From contig JAPEIS010000004.1 in NCBI GenBank assembly GCA_029531795.1, positions 1,922,001 through 1,986,000 on the forward strand: a DNA stretch of 64,000 nucleotides. The letters run 5' to 3'. Both the position numbers and the translations under genes were made by a program. This DNA is from Sclerotinia nivalis. Its lineage: Eukaryota > Ascomycota > Leotiomycetes > Helotiales > Sclerotiniaceae. This document shows, piece after piece, positions 25,704 through 37,249 of the stretch. The notes beneath the pieces are model-generated. The model did not search any database. It was given only the letters and a program-made list of their open reading frames with translations, and had not been told where the DNA came from. How positions within the stretch are numbered: position 1 is the stretch's first letter; each line of letters starts with the position of its first letter.

Positions 25704-28399
25704 GCTGAAGAGTCCCAGATTAGAGAGGGAAGTTGTCGCGGAGGTATAACTACATGCCTAAGAATTTAGACGCTAGGCTGTTTGTGATTTGTGGTTGAAA
25801 ACTGAGGATTAGGTGAATATACAGCAGAAGCGGAGTCTGTGTATATTGTCCATTGTATAAAAGCGAAGATGGAAGTGAATGAAAGTGAATACCCAGGTAT
25901 AAATTGGTGATATTTCGCTTCCGCACCCCCCACATTTTACCATATATTCACCAGAACCTCAATATACTAACCACATTAACCACATCAAACTATACAATAC
26001 CTTTCCTTTTCTTATTCACTTCCTTATCTTCTCGAAAAGAGAGCCTCAAAAAGATCAAAAAGTGACAACAGCCTCCAATTCCCAAATTTCACTACATACC
26101 CACACACTACTCCCGAGCTCACTAAACAAGCTTACAGCCAGCCATGTACTAGATCAATCTCATATTTACTTTCATCATTTTTCTCCTCTTAATACTTGAT
26201 TGCTTTGAAAGCTTTTATTCAAAATAACATTCATAATTCTAGCCTCTGCAACAGTAAAATAGAGAAAAGACTAGGGCTAGCTTCCAATTCCTTCCACATC
26301 CTGTGATATTAGTAGATTGGAGTGATGGAAACGGATTTGATTAAATGAAGATGCAGCTACACCGCTGTGGACTCTCCCATTTCGCCTCCCTCCTGCGCTA
26401 CCCCCAACTTGTTTTGGATCGGAATGGGAGGTTGTAGATGATGCAAATGGCGGCCTATGATCAAGTTGAGGGGGGAGTGGGAGGAAAGCGGGAGAGGAGA
26501 GATGAAAGAGGAAGAAAAAGAGTAAAAGTAAGAATAGTGAATATGAGACTAGTCTGCTGCATGATCGACCGTACAAGCTTTACTTGCCAGTTGTATAATG
26601 ATATTACGTCACGTCACTTTAATACCAGTAGCAAAATCATGATACTTCGCAACCTATTTTTGCATAAACGTTATGTAATGCATGCCAGATTATCTCCTCA
26701 TAAAATTGCGGCCCTCAAGACGAGACGGGAACTGTATCCCAGAGCAAACCACAGTACGGGCAAATATCCTGTGCCACATCCTTTAACCTTACTGAAAAGG
26801 TCTTGTAAAGTATCATTGTCGTTCCAAAATATGTTTTATGATTCAATAGGCTGTAGCTTTGCTGCTGTGCGCATGATATCGATTGTCTTCCCCAAATATG
26901 CCGGCGTCAGCATGAATGAATGGACAGGCTCACATGGTCGGTCACCACTAAGAATGCGAAGATCGAGACACCTTTGGCACTCCGAGAGCATATTCTGGCG
27001 TTTCAATTGCAGTCAGTATTCTGTTCATCTGCAAGTAGGTGGGCATAACACCATAGTGGTATGGTATCATCATCAAACATAGTGATGCACCGACGAAGGA
27101 CTTCCAAGAGGAAAGAAACTCAAGAACCAGGATCAAATGCTTTTTCCTTTTTTTTGGCATCTGGATAAGATTCGCCTGCGGGAAGGCAGGGATGGAAAGT
27201 AATGGGGCAGCTGAGGTGCCTCCTGCAGCGAAGTAGGTGTAAGTGCAATCAGAGTTCCGGGTATTTTGTAGGGTGCTAGATGTCCATGTTTCCCAAGTCC
27301 TTATTTGCCGAAAGAGATAATGTCATAAGCTGAAAGGCAAGTCAAGGCCAGGATGGACCAGATGGAATGTTTGAATGTTAAAAAAAAAGTAAAACAATGA
27401 AAAGGTCAAGTAGGTATGTACTAGCCGAGTGGTTTAATTGTTCCAAGCTCGGTACAACAATTGCACGCCACATTGAAGGACCAAGAAAGGTCTAGACCCG
27501 GCATGCCAGATGGTGCGTTTAATTGTCCTTGCAGAAACGACGAGTATATTCCATGTCACTTTGAATGAGGCCAAGAGAAGGGTAGTTTTGACATCAAGAG
27601 AGTTCGGCACATGGTATGTTGATAGCTGAAAGAGATACCTGTTTCGTGAGAACCTGAGAAGGTTGATGATGTTGATGATAATGTTCAACAACAGCAGTAA
27701 AGCTTGACCACCTGAAATAAAATGAAAGAATGAGGCAACACAGACTATTTATCTTCAGCTTCTCAGGGATTAGTCCACCACATAGTAGATCATTGGCAAA
27801 TTCATAGGCTAAGAAAGCTTCAACATGGAACTAATGCAAGATGCCGATGACACGATCTGGAAACGGTATTGCATGAACATGCTGTACTCCACATCTTGCA
27901 TATGTTGAGTGATCACCTGAGTGAGTACATATCTCCGAATGGCATTGAGATGCCATATCTGGATGATTTCGGGAGAGATAAACGAGATTGTTTGATGGGT
28001 CCGTATTTCATGGAAAATAATCGTATAAGCTCAAATGAAATGCTCACGATGGTATGAAGGTCGTACTGAATAACGACCATCGATGCATAGAAGGGTGAGC
28101 ATATGCAGGTGCAAGAAAACTGATATTTTGGTTGGAACGGTTTCCAGCCATTTTAAGTAGGGGTCTGTCTGCCGTACAGAGATATCGTGGCTCTCTATAT
28201 ATATCTTGAATTAAGATCTGGTGGTATGTTTTGATAGCTTTCTATCGGGATTGTAGGGAAGTATAAAAGTGGCAAGATATATAATATATGATATATACGA
28301 ATAGATAAGATAGATTTGAATCTGATGAGATGTAAAAGATATCTTGATCTGTAGTGTATACCTAGGTATTTAGTATCTACTAAGTAGATAGGTAGATAT

Positions 28400-28434
28400 G
28401 TAGACAGGTAGACAGGTAGACAGGTAGACAGGTA
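28400..28434. repeat. 8-base tandem repeat (GTAGACAG), four copies
   Basis: The unit GTAGACAG is repeated four times without a mismatch, preceded by degenerate GTAGATA units. It is a simple minisatellite in a non-coding spacer. Confidence 0.9.
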
Positions 28435-28463
28435 TTTGGGGTAGTGTAAGTGGGTAGGCAGGT

Positions 28464-28527
28464 AGATTGATGGGTGAGAGAGAGTGAAGGTTGGTAGATT
28501 GATGGGTGAGAGAGAGTGAAGGTTGGT
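28464..28527. repeat. 32-base tandem duplication
   Basis: Two identical 32-base units, each starting AGATTGATGGGTGAGAGAGA, lie head to tail. Perfect identity suggests a recent slippage duplication. Confidence 0.9.
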
Positions 28528-28981
28528 GTGATGTAGAAGAAATGGACAAAGAAGGGACTGAAGGTTGATGTATAATGGTCCTCGTATATGGCCAAGGAAA
28601 CGCAGCATAATATTAAAAAACTAAGATCGAGCTTAACCGAATCAAGTAGCAACTCGTTCCTGGAAACGATGAATAAAGTGGGGCGATACTCACACTACCA
28701 CCATAGTTTTGAGCATCGTCTTTTTACCAGTAAACACACCAAACCTCAATCGATCGTCGGACTATGAAAGAACCGCAGCTTCGAAGATTTCTCAGGGATT
28801 CTTACGATTTAAGTGGTAGAAAGCTAAGAAAAGGTAAGAAAGGTAAGAAGTGGTAAAGAAGTCATGAATAAGTACCATGTACTATGTACTATAATTCTTC
28901 ACTATGATTCTTCTCTTCATCATGAGAGAAAGAATGATTGGGCAGATTGGACAGATTGAAGATGCTCTCATCCTAAGGTAC

Positions 28982-29021
28982 ATCCATCATCCACCAGATC
29001 CATCATCCACCAGATCCATCA
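28982..29021. repeat. 16-base tandem repeat
   Basis: The unit ATCCATCATCCACCAG occurs twice without a mismatch and is followed by a partial third copy. A (CAACA)n microsatellite lies just downstream at about 29100-29121. Confidence 0.85.
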
Positions 29022-29797
29022 ATCACAATAGTCAGTCAGTACCAGCGCTGAGTACATTATCGATGGTTCAGCAACATACATATACATGGGTCAACACAAT
29101 ACAACACAACACAACACAACATCAACTTCAATATAAAATTGATACCAAACACCACATCAACTTCTCTTTTCCAGCTTGATCTAACTATCAAAAGAGTCAA
29201 AAATCAAACGAATTGGGTCAGGATGAATTGATCAAATGAATAACTGGTATTAGGTACTTCAGTTGCTTGAAGAAATACTTATCTTTTACTGCTTTCACAA
29301 TTTTTTACTCTTTTCTTTCCATTTCCTTTACCTGATACCTATCTATCCCTATTATTGTGTGGATTTGAAGCTATTATTCATCCATTACTTCATTTTTCCA
29401 TCATTCCAAATCATTCACTTGTTGATTGATCTTTCATCTCTCTCATCTTCTTTAACGTCCAATCAAAACTCATACTCCGACTCGGTTGAGGCTTCTTCTC
29501 CATACTATTTTTCCCATATTTCTTCTCCTCCATCCAACTTTCAATTCACTTCATTACACTACTATTGCCTACAACTACTGGTACTGGTACTATACACTAT
29601 CCCTCTTGGGCAATACTACTACTCTTCTACTATCTTTTATACTTTCATCCGTCAAAAATCAATATCCATCAAAAACCCCACTTCTGCCCTAAATCTGCTG
29701 CAAGACATATTCCCGACGCTTGATTTGTCCTCGAGTCAGGCCTGTGGGGTGTATCTCTTTTATCTCATACTACCGGGTACTCTCCCCGGATCTTTCC

Positions 29798-31904
29798 ATG
29801 ATTCGCCTCTGTTCTCGTACAAAATTGGTTGCCAATTTGATCCCCCCCTCCACCTCCATCTCTCTCAAACAAAGGCATCAACCAATTGCCACAATTGCAA
29901 AGATGTCAGATTCTAAGATCTTGATTTATCTCATGCGCCGGGACCTACGGGTGGCCGACAACCCCGTCCTCCATTCTCTCATTCATAACAAGGATCATGG
30001 TTTTACCCATCTTCTCCCACTTTATGTTTTTGCCGCACAACAAATCGAAGTCTCAGGATTTATTCCTGAGGATGGAGGTAAGAGTCCCTACCCAGAGGCT
30101 AGAAGTCAACTCGGCGCTTTCTGGAGATGTGGTCCTCACAGAGCGAAGTTTTTGGCGCAAAGTGTTTGGGATTTGAAAGATGGTTTTGAGAAGATTGGAA
30201 GTGGATTGTCCATTCGGGTGGGTATGGTTGATGAAGTATTGAAAGGATTAATCGAAAGATTTGAAGAAGGAGCCGGCAGCAAGGTTTCTGCAGTGTGGAT
30301 GACTTCCGAAGAAGGAGTTGAGGAAAAGCGAGAAGAGCGCTCAACGAAGAACATTTGCGATAAGGCAGGCGTTGACTTCAAATTGTGGCAAGATGAGAAA
30401 TATTTAATCGATGAGTCCGTTCTTACATTCATCTCGATCCCCTGAGTTGTACTGACTTCAATACAGTCGAGATCTTCCATTCAAGGACCCAAAAGACCTC
30501 TCCGACATCTACACGACTTATCGCAAAAGTGTTGAACCCCTTCGCGAAGCGCCACGTCCAGCTTTACCAAAGCCAGAAAAGAATTCACTGCCACCTTTTC
30601 CTACCGACGTCCCACCCCAGCATTCTCCATTCGTGATTCCGACAAAGTATGAGGAGATAGAGGCAGCGCTTCTCAAGCCAATCAATGCGCAACCCCTAGC
30701 CAAAAATCCACCCAAGTGCCCCGAGAATACCCTCTCGGTACATCCTTTTACAGGTGGTGAATCTCATGCGCAAGAACGACTCGAACACTTGATCACTTCT
30801 GGCTCAATCACTGCTTATAAATTCAGTCGCAATGGTCTTATGGGTAGCGATTTCTCCACAAAACTTTCAGCATACCTCGCTCTTGGTTCAATCACTTCAC
30901 GTCAAATCCATGCCTCAATGTCTGTCTTCGAAGATGGATCCACTTCCGATGACAGGTACAAAGACCTAGAAGGATATGGAAAAGGCGAAAACGAAGGCAC
31001 ATATGCTGTACGATTTGAGCTCCTTTGGAGAGATTATATGCGTCTCTGCACTCGTAAATTCGGGCCTCAGCTTTTCCGTTTGGGTGGGTTCAAAGCTGAG
31101 AAAGATGCACATTCAAAATGGAGCAGGCTAGATTCGCCAAAAGATGGTTTCTCAAAAGAGCAGATTCAAGAAATTGTTGAAAGATTTCTAAACGGTACAA
31201 CTGGAATGGGGTTCATTGATGCTTCGCAGAGAGAAATCTATCATACGGGATATACGAGCAATCGCGCACGTCAAAATGTCGCTTCGTTCCTCTCTAAACA
31301 CCTTTATATTGATTGGAGAGTCGGCGCAGAGTGGTACGAGTGTATGCTGGTCGATTACGATGTCAGCTCAAATTGGGGTAATTGGCAATATGTCGCAGGA
31401 GTAGGCAACGACCCTCGAGGTAACGATCGTATCTTCAATCCTGTCAAACAAGCTTTCGACTACGATCCGAAGGCTGAATATGTTCTCGCTTGGGTTGATG
31501 AGTTGCGAGGCGTAGATGAGTTGGGTCAAATTTTCCAGGCCTGGACTATTAATGATGAGGAGAAAAAAGAAGAATTGGGTATTGCGGATATGGATATGGT
31601 TAAAAATCCATTGAAGAGAATTGATTTCAAGGTCAATAGAGGTAGGGGTGGGGGAGTTGGAGGTGGAAGAGGTGGCGGTAGAGGTAGACCCCCTTATCGA
31701 CCCCATGGTGGAGATAGATGGATGGGTAGAAGACCTGGTCCTCAAGATCAAGGACGAGGCGGGTGGTATGGTGGAAGAGGTGACCGAGGCTACCAAACTC
31801 GAGGATATCAAGGGAGAGGGTATAGAGGCAGAGGTGACCGCGGAAGAGAAATGAGAACCGGCATGATGGATAAGGAGAGAGAGGCTACTGCAGATAACGA
31901 GTAA
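29798..31904 (+). CDS. cry-DASH: CRY-DASH cryptochrome/photolyase with RGG tail
   Basis: Two exons, ending at 30414 and starting at 30467 (52-base intron), join to read LIDDRDLPFKDP. The protein has an N-terminal photolyase domain (LIYLMRRDLRVADNPVLH) that would bind the antenna chromophore, and a C-terminal FAD domain with ARQNVASFL, WRVGAEWYECMLVDYDVSSN and NWQYVAGVGNDPRGNDR. These last blocks are hallmarks of the DASH class, blue-light flavoproteins that repair cyclobutane dimers in single-stranded DNA and modulate light responses in fungi. After the domain comes a tail of about 100 residues rich in RGG, RGRG and GYQGRGYRG, an RNA-binding type of low complexity. Two starts are possible. 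The ATG at 29903 gives 649 residues. The ATG at 29798 adds 35 residues (MIRLCSRTKLVANL...) that look like a mitochondrial presequence. I kept the longer form without certainty. Confidence 0.93.
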
Positions 31905-34398
31905 GCAGACGGTTCAATTTATGGCTTACGTTTTACGATTGCGCAACGTGACACGAATACCGATACGGAGACGAATGCACGAAGACATAAACACGATAAC
32001 GTAATAGGGAAATTATTGAACTGGCAGCGGTAATTATGGTTTGGAACTCTGGTAAATAGGAACGGTGATGATGGCTTATATCCTGGGATGGTGGGAACGG
32101 GTAGGATGGGAATATCTGCATTTTTGACTTTCACTTATGATATGGTACGATGGGATTTCACAGAATGACTGGTTTGAAGGGATAATGGGAGGGTTAGGAT
32201 CATCGGTGGACGTATATAAATGAGTTGCAAGCAATTGGCATACATAATATTGATTTTAGTTCGCACTTTTGCTCTTTGTAGGTGGTATAATAAAATAGAT
32301 AAAATAAATATATAAATGGGAATAAGCAACAATATCTCTTCTCTTTAAGAACATCAGTCTTATCTATGAGTATCTTAACGAAAGAGTATAAAAACAGTAT
32401 CACCTTTCATCTCCTTTCAATAATCATCATCATCACTCAACCATCATCGCCAAAATCGTCACCACCTCCATCACGATCACCATCATAATCACGCAAACCA
32501 AAATCAACGATAACATAACTGCAAATGTCAGGGTATCAATTCCCCTATATTCACCTACCTCACTTAGTTATCTTATTTATCCCCTTACCATCTAAATAAT
32601 ATACTCATCTGATATTCTCATCTCATCCTAGTATATCCCATCCCAATATATCTCATAACATCTCATCCCATCCCCTCCATATATATATTGTGAGAAATTT
32701 GGATTATTAATGTCAGGAATTATACTGAATAAGCATGCTGAGTAAGCAAACTATATATAGATCAGATCAGAGTTTTCACATGTAGTATACACACATATAA
32801 TAATTGATCTCTCCGATATAATACTCTTCCAATTGAGTTGATAAGATTCCACTGTGTTTATACTGTTGCTCTAACCTTGACAATTAAGACCAAATACATA
32901 ACTAGTTCATAAACAATAAATTACATGATTCTTTATAATTAAATATATATAAAAAACTTCGCCCTTCCCTTTTTAAATAATCAATCGTTTTCTATTAGTC
33001 TTTTTGTATATCTATTATATACAACCCAAGCCCATTATTAATTTTATTAATTATACTACTTGAAGCCTCTACGATGTAATCTATTCAATTCGTATTCCCA
33101 TTCCCCTTCGCAGCGTGCAATCGGGACGCACGTATCTCGACCTACCTCTTTCACAATATCTATACACATCACATCACACAAGAAAAACATCATACTTCCA
33201 AATCGAAAAAAAAGAAAAAAAAAGATATTTATGAATATCTAGGAATAGTTAATATAAGATTATATCTCATCTCATCTTATCTCATCTCATCTACATATTT
33301 TCTGAATACCAGATAGTTTCTTCACCTCCCCAGTCCCTAGCCAAAACTTCTCGTCCGTGATTTCTTTTTCTTTCCTTGTAATTGTTTTTATTTCTGATCT
33401 TCTTTTTTGAATCTTTTTTTCATATGATTTTGTTTTGTGTTTTGGATGAGGAGAGGATAGATGATAAGGGATAGAGGGGAGAGGATGGTAAGAGAGGATG
33501 ATGAGGGAAGAAAAGAGAATGAATGGATGGGGATGGAGAGGATGATGAGGGAGGATGGAGAGGATGATGAGAGAGGATAATAAGGATGAATAGAAAAGAG
33601 AATGGATAGAAAGGATAATAAGAAAGAATGATAAAAAATACATAATATTTTTCAAGTAGTTATAAAGAGATTATATAAGAGGTGTTATTCTTATACCTAT
33701 CCCCATCCCTATATTCATCCTCACAGGTATCCATTAAATTTATAGGAATTAATAAGTTAGATATCTATAATGAATACCTATCTATCTATCTATAAAAAGA
33801 TCGAGGATTTAATCATTACATCTATTGCGTAGTAGTTCTCTGAAGACGTGACGAATTAGTGGGGCGGTATTTAGGCGAGGAAGCAAAGGGGCATTCTGTT
33901 CTGATACAATTTTATACTTCACTTCCGTAATATTTTAATACCATATATGCAGAATAAATATCTTATGGATTCTCCACGCCCTAATGAGTATACTATTTAT
34001 CCATGTATATAATCCCTTTGTCATCAACCAACTTGTCTCTTCACCGGCTCCAAAAAGACCAACTCAAGTACACTATCATTATCCAAACCCAATTTAATCA
34101 TACCCCAACAATCCAGCCAAACCCCAAAATGAAATACCGTACACTTGATACAGTACAAAAATGCTATGTAGAAAAAAGAATCATCCCAAATATAAAACGC
34201 CCAAATCGGTATACCACTCTGATCCCCAATCTAACCATGATATACCATACCACTCCTCATGAACCATGTTTACAAAGGAAAAAGTGCTAGTTGTAGCGTT
34301 TGTTTCGTTATTATGACCGCCACTTGATTGACAACTTTTGCCCCATGCCCTCCTTCATCCCCGGATAAATCCAATACCAAATGCAACTCGAAATCAAA
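31905..34398. other. AT-rich spacer between convergent genes
   Basis: This 2.5-kb stretch lies between the 3' ends of the cryptochrome and the NIMA kinase. It is very AT-rich from 32580 to 33290 with TATATA runs. It has a purine-rich block with GGATGATGAGG-like units at about 33430-33620 and a (TATC)n run near 33780. Open frames are low-complexity only. No RNA gene was recognised. Confidence 0.6.
33430..33620. repeat. Purine-rich low-complexity block
   Basis: Almost only A and G with occasional T is seen on the plus strand, built from GGATGATGAGGGAGGATGG-like units. The mirrored pyrimidine strand gives a spurious Ser/His/Leu/Pro open frame. Such polypurine tracts can form triplex DNA. No gene is inferred. 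Confidence 0.75.
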
Positions 34399-36778
34399 TT
34401 ATCTCGAACGCCCAGCAGCACCTGCATATCTATTCTTGATCAAAAATGGACTTGGCATTTCATCCCTGTCAGGGTTCCACACCGTTGGTTCCATATCACC
34501 AATGCTTGATCCACTACCCCTCAATCTTCCTTCAACCCTCTCCTTCTCTACCATTCTCACTCCGAATGATCTCCCCTTTCCACTAGGGCTCATTTCGATT
34601 GGTCTCCCACCTGCACGAGCTTGCGCTAATTCGACGAGAGTTCGTCCGACCATTGTTGCACCTCCTGTCTTTGTATTGTTCTTCATCGCCTGTTTGTGTA
34701 GGTCTGCTTCTGATCCTAATTTCTTCGTCAAACTTGACTTTCGTGTTGGACTTGCTGCCATATCATTGCTTGATAAATTCGTCATGCTTGGAATCTTCGA
34801 CAGTCTTTTAGTTACTGGACTTTGTGGTTCTTTCTTGCTAACCAGTCCACTTGGTTGTCTCAAATCAATGCTAGGATTTTTTGATGCCAGCAAATTTAAT
34901 TGAGTATTTAATTTTTGCAACGGCACTGTACGCTGTGAGATGAGGTGCGGCCTCGTAGCACCTTTGACAAACAGATTGGCTTTAGATTTTGGTCGTGTAG
35001 GTGAGGGCACTGGAAGATCATCCTCATCATCAGAATCGGAATCTAGAACAAGAGGTTGTAAGCGGATCTCGGCGTTTGCATTTGCAGCGGCAAAGATGTT
35101 TCTATTAGTTCCAGGAGCTTTCGTAGTATTATTCCGACGTGGAGAAAGTGACAAGGAGGCAATAGAAATTGGTGAAGGATCAGCCATTTCGATATCCATT
35201 GGAGTTCCATGTCCATTGAACATTGTTTGTGCCCGAGAAAATGGTGTTCGGGTAGATTTCTTTAATGGCTTGCTGGGTTCCGGTGACATGGTGTGATCGG
35301 TGAAGTCTGTAGTCGTTGAAAAGTCATCACCTGTGCTACCAACGGATGATCTTGAGTAGTCCGTAAGATTCTGCGACGAACTCAACTCTCTGGCGGTAAG
35401 AGAGCTTGAGCCAGCATCTTCGTCTGTACTCGATGATCGAGAGCTGTTGGCTGATCTTTGTAATTCTTCTTCAACTCGAATGCGGACCTCTTCGTCGAAT
35501 CGTTTCTGCAGATTCTCCATCTCTATTTGTACTAAACGATTAATCTCCAATTGTGCCTTCACCTCCCATTCTCTTCGCAATGATGAATCAATCTCTGCCC
35601 GCATAGCAGCCTTTTGAGCCTCAAGCTTTTCTGCCCTCTCTTCAAGCTCCTTGAATTGTTTAGCTGCCATTTCTTCTTTCGTCCTCAAAAGTCTGCCGAG
35701 CTCTACAACTTCTTTTTCTTTTCTCATCAGCTTTACGACAGGAAGATTGAGTAATGTAACGGTGTCGACTCGTCGATCGGGGTTGACTCTGAGGCAGTCC
35801 TTAATAACGGATGCAAGTTCTGGTGAATAAATACTTGGTATTGGTGTGACTTTGCCCTCTTTGATCTTCTGCACCAGCTGGAAATGTGATTTGGCGTTGA
35901 AGGGGACCTCTCGTGTGCAAAGTTCGTACATTATGCATCCTAAAGACCAAATATCCGACTTCAACGTATATCGTTCGGCGGCACAGATCTCCGGGGACAT
36001 GTAGAATGGGGTTCCAACATATGTAGAAGCGAAATCGTGAGATTCCATTAACTTCGAAAGACCAAAATCACCAAGCTTTACCGAATTACCTTCACCAAGA
36101 AAGACTATGAAAGTTAGCACAGGATACAGGAAAATATATAAATAAGGACTCACTGTTCTCGGGTTTCAAGTCCCGATGTAGAATCATGACACCAGGCGCT
36201 GGCTTTTGTGGTTTGGCGGTATTTCCCAATCCCATAACATTACTTCCTACTTCTGGCGGATCAACTCCATAATGACATCTGTACAAGGCCGAGACCAATT
36301 GTGCAAATATACTCCAAACGAAACCTTCTTCGGCATATTTGTTCCTTGCTTGTAAATCCTTGATTATTTTACCAAGATCTCCATTTCCACAATATTCCAT
36401 GTATAGATGAAGGTCTTGGCTGGACTTCAGATGCTCTCGATGATAATATCCAACAATATTTGGGTGTTTGAGTGAAGAAAGAATGGCGAATTCGGCTTGT
36501 AATTGTTCTCGCTCTTTTTGTGACATCCGCATATAGTTGATCTCTTTCCGGCATAGGATTTCTCCATTATTCTTTCTTCGGACCTTTCGAATGATACCAA
36601 AGGAACCATGTCCTACAGAATCAAAATAGATTATATTAGTTTTGTTTCACCTAATCAGAGTTGGCGCAACGGAGTAACGAAAACATTGGATATGAACTAC
36701 TTCAGTAATTTCAGTAATTTCAGTACTTGAACACTTACCTATCTTCTCCAAAACTTCATACTTGCTTTCCTCTGACAT
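34399..36778 (-). CDS. nimA: NIMA-type (NEK) mitotic serine/threonine kinase
   Basis: Three exons on the minus strand, 36739-36778, 36154-36612 and 34399-36104, give 734 residues, close to the size of Aspergillus NIMA. The kinase domain fills the first 300 residues. The glycine loop IGHGSFGIIRK spans the first intron, the lysine is in CRKEINY, the catalytic loop is HRDLKPEN, the magnesium motif is DFGLSK and the activation segment is GTPFYMSPE. An insertion rich in Gly, Pro and Lys precedes the catalytic loop, as in other fungal NIMA proteins. A coiled coil follows (LGRLLRTKEEMAAKQFKELE). The rest is Ser/Pro-rich and disordered, with PEST-like stretches and basic patches. Kinases of this family drive entry into mitosis, chromatin condensation and nuclear-pore opening in filamentous fungi. 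It is transcribed divergently from the ankyrin-BTB gene. Confidence 0.95.
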
Positions 36779-37249
36779 GATTCCGGAGTATTATATTCAA
36801 GATAGAGGGGGACCTTTGCATTGATCTAAGAAAAGAGGACAATTGACATTAGTATTTGTTGGTTGGTGATGTTTTGTCGTTTAATTTGGAGGGTTGATGA
36901 AAATGATGATTTTCTTTCGAGGAAGTTGATTAATGTTTACTTTAGCTGTCCGAGCTGTTGCTGAGCCAACGATTCCCGCCTGCGACCAAACTATTTTAAG
37001 TCACATGTTACATCCGGGGATCTTGCATACCATCAAAGCGGTGAGGACCGTTAGAATGTTTTTAAATCCGAACCTTATCACCTTATCCTAAATCTTTTAT
37101 CGATAAGCCAGCTTCCATTTGTAACCTTGCCACAATTTATATCCTCATCTACCATTACTCCATATTCATCATTATTCACTCTTCATTGCTCATTGCTACA
37201 TACTTTTTGCTTTCTATACATAAGACCCTCTGTATACATATCTTTCACA
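36779..37249. promoter_or_regulatory. Shared divergent promoter region
   Basis: The 471 bases between the start codons of the NIMA kinase (-) and the ankyrin-BTB gene (+) must carry both promoters. The half next to the BTB gene has a pyrimidine-rich leader. No named binding site was assigned. Confidence 0.6.

Larger units (their letters stand above)
25704..29797. other. 4-kb spacer upstream of CRY-DASH with simple repeats
   Basis: No gene is supported in this stretch. The longest frame, 26438-27082 (+), has no domain, no codon-like composition and no exon partner. From about 28380 to 29120 the sequence is rich in short tandem repeats, listed separately. From about 29260 onward it is strongly pyrimidine-rich, as is usual for a fungal promoter and long 5' leader, here leading into the cryptochrome gene. 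Confidence 0.5.

Noticed and set aside
26438..27082. 214-codon plus-strand open frame
   Set aside because: No domain, odd composition, no leader or exon partner, and overlapping minus-strand frames of similar quality. Treated as chance.
27428..27470. tRNA-like A box (GCCGAGTGGTTTAATT)
   Set aside because: No B box, acceptor stem or anticodon arm can be built around it.
28195..28652. Minus-strand frames with STCLPVYLSTYLP-like repeats
   Set aside because: They are produced by the GTAGACAG and 32-base tandem repeats, not by a gene.
29263..29916. 217-codon plus-strand frame before CRY-DASH
   Set aside because: It is rich in Ser, Tyr, Leu, Ile and Pro because it lies in a pyrimidine-rich leader, and it overlaps the cryptochrome start in another frame.
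33287..33655. 122-codon minus-strand frame
   Set aside because: It is the translation of the polypyrimidine side of a purine-rich simple repeat, so low complexity explains it.
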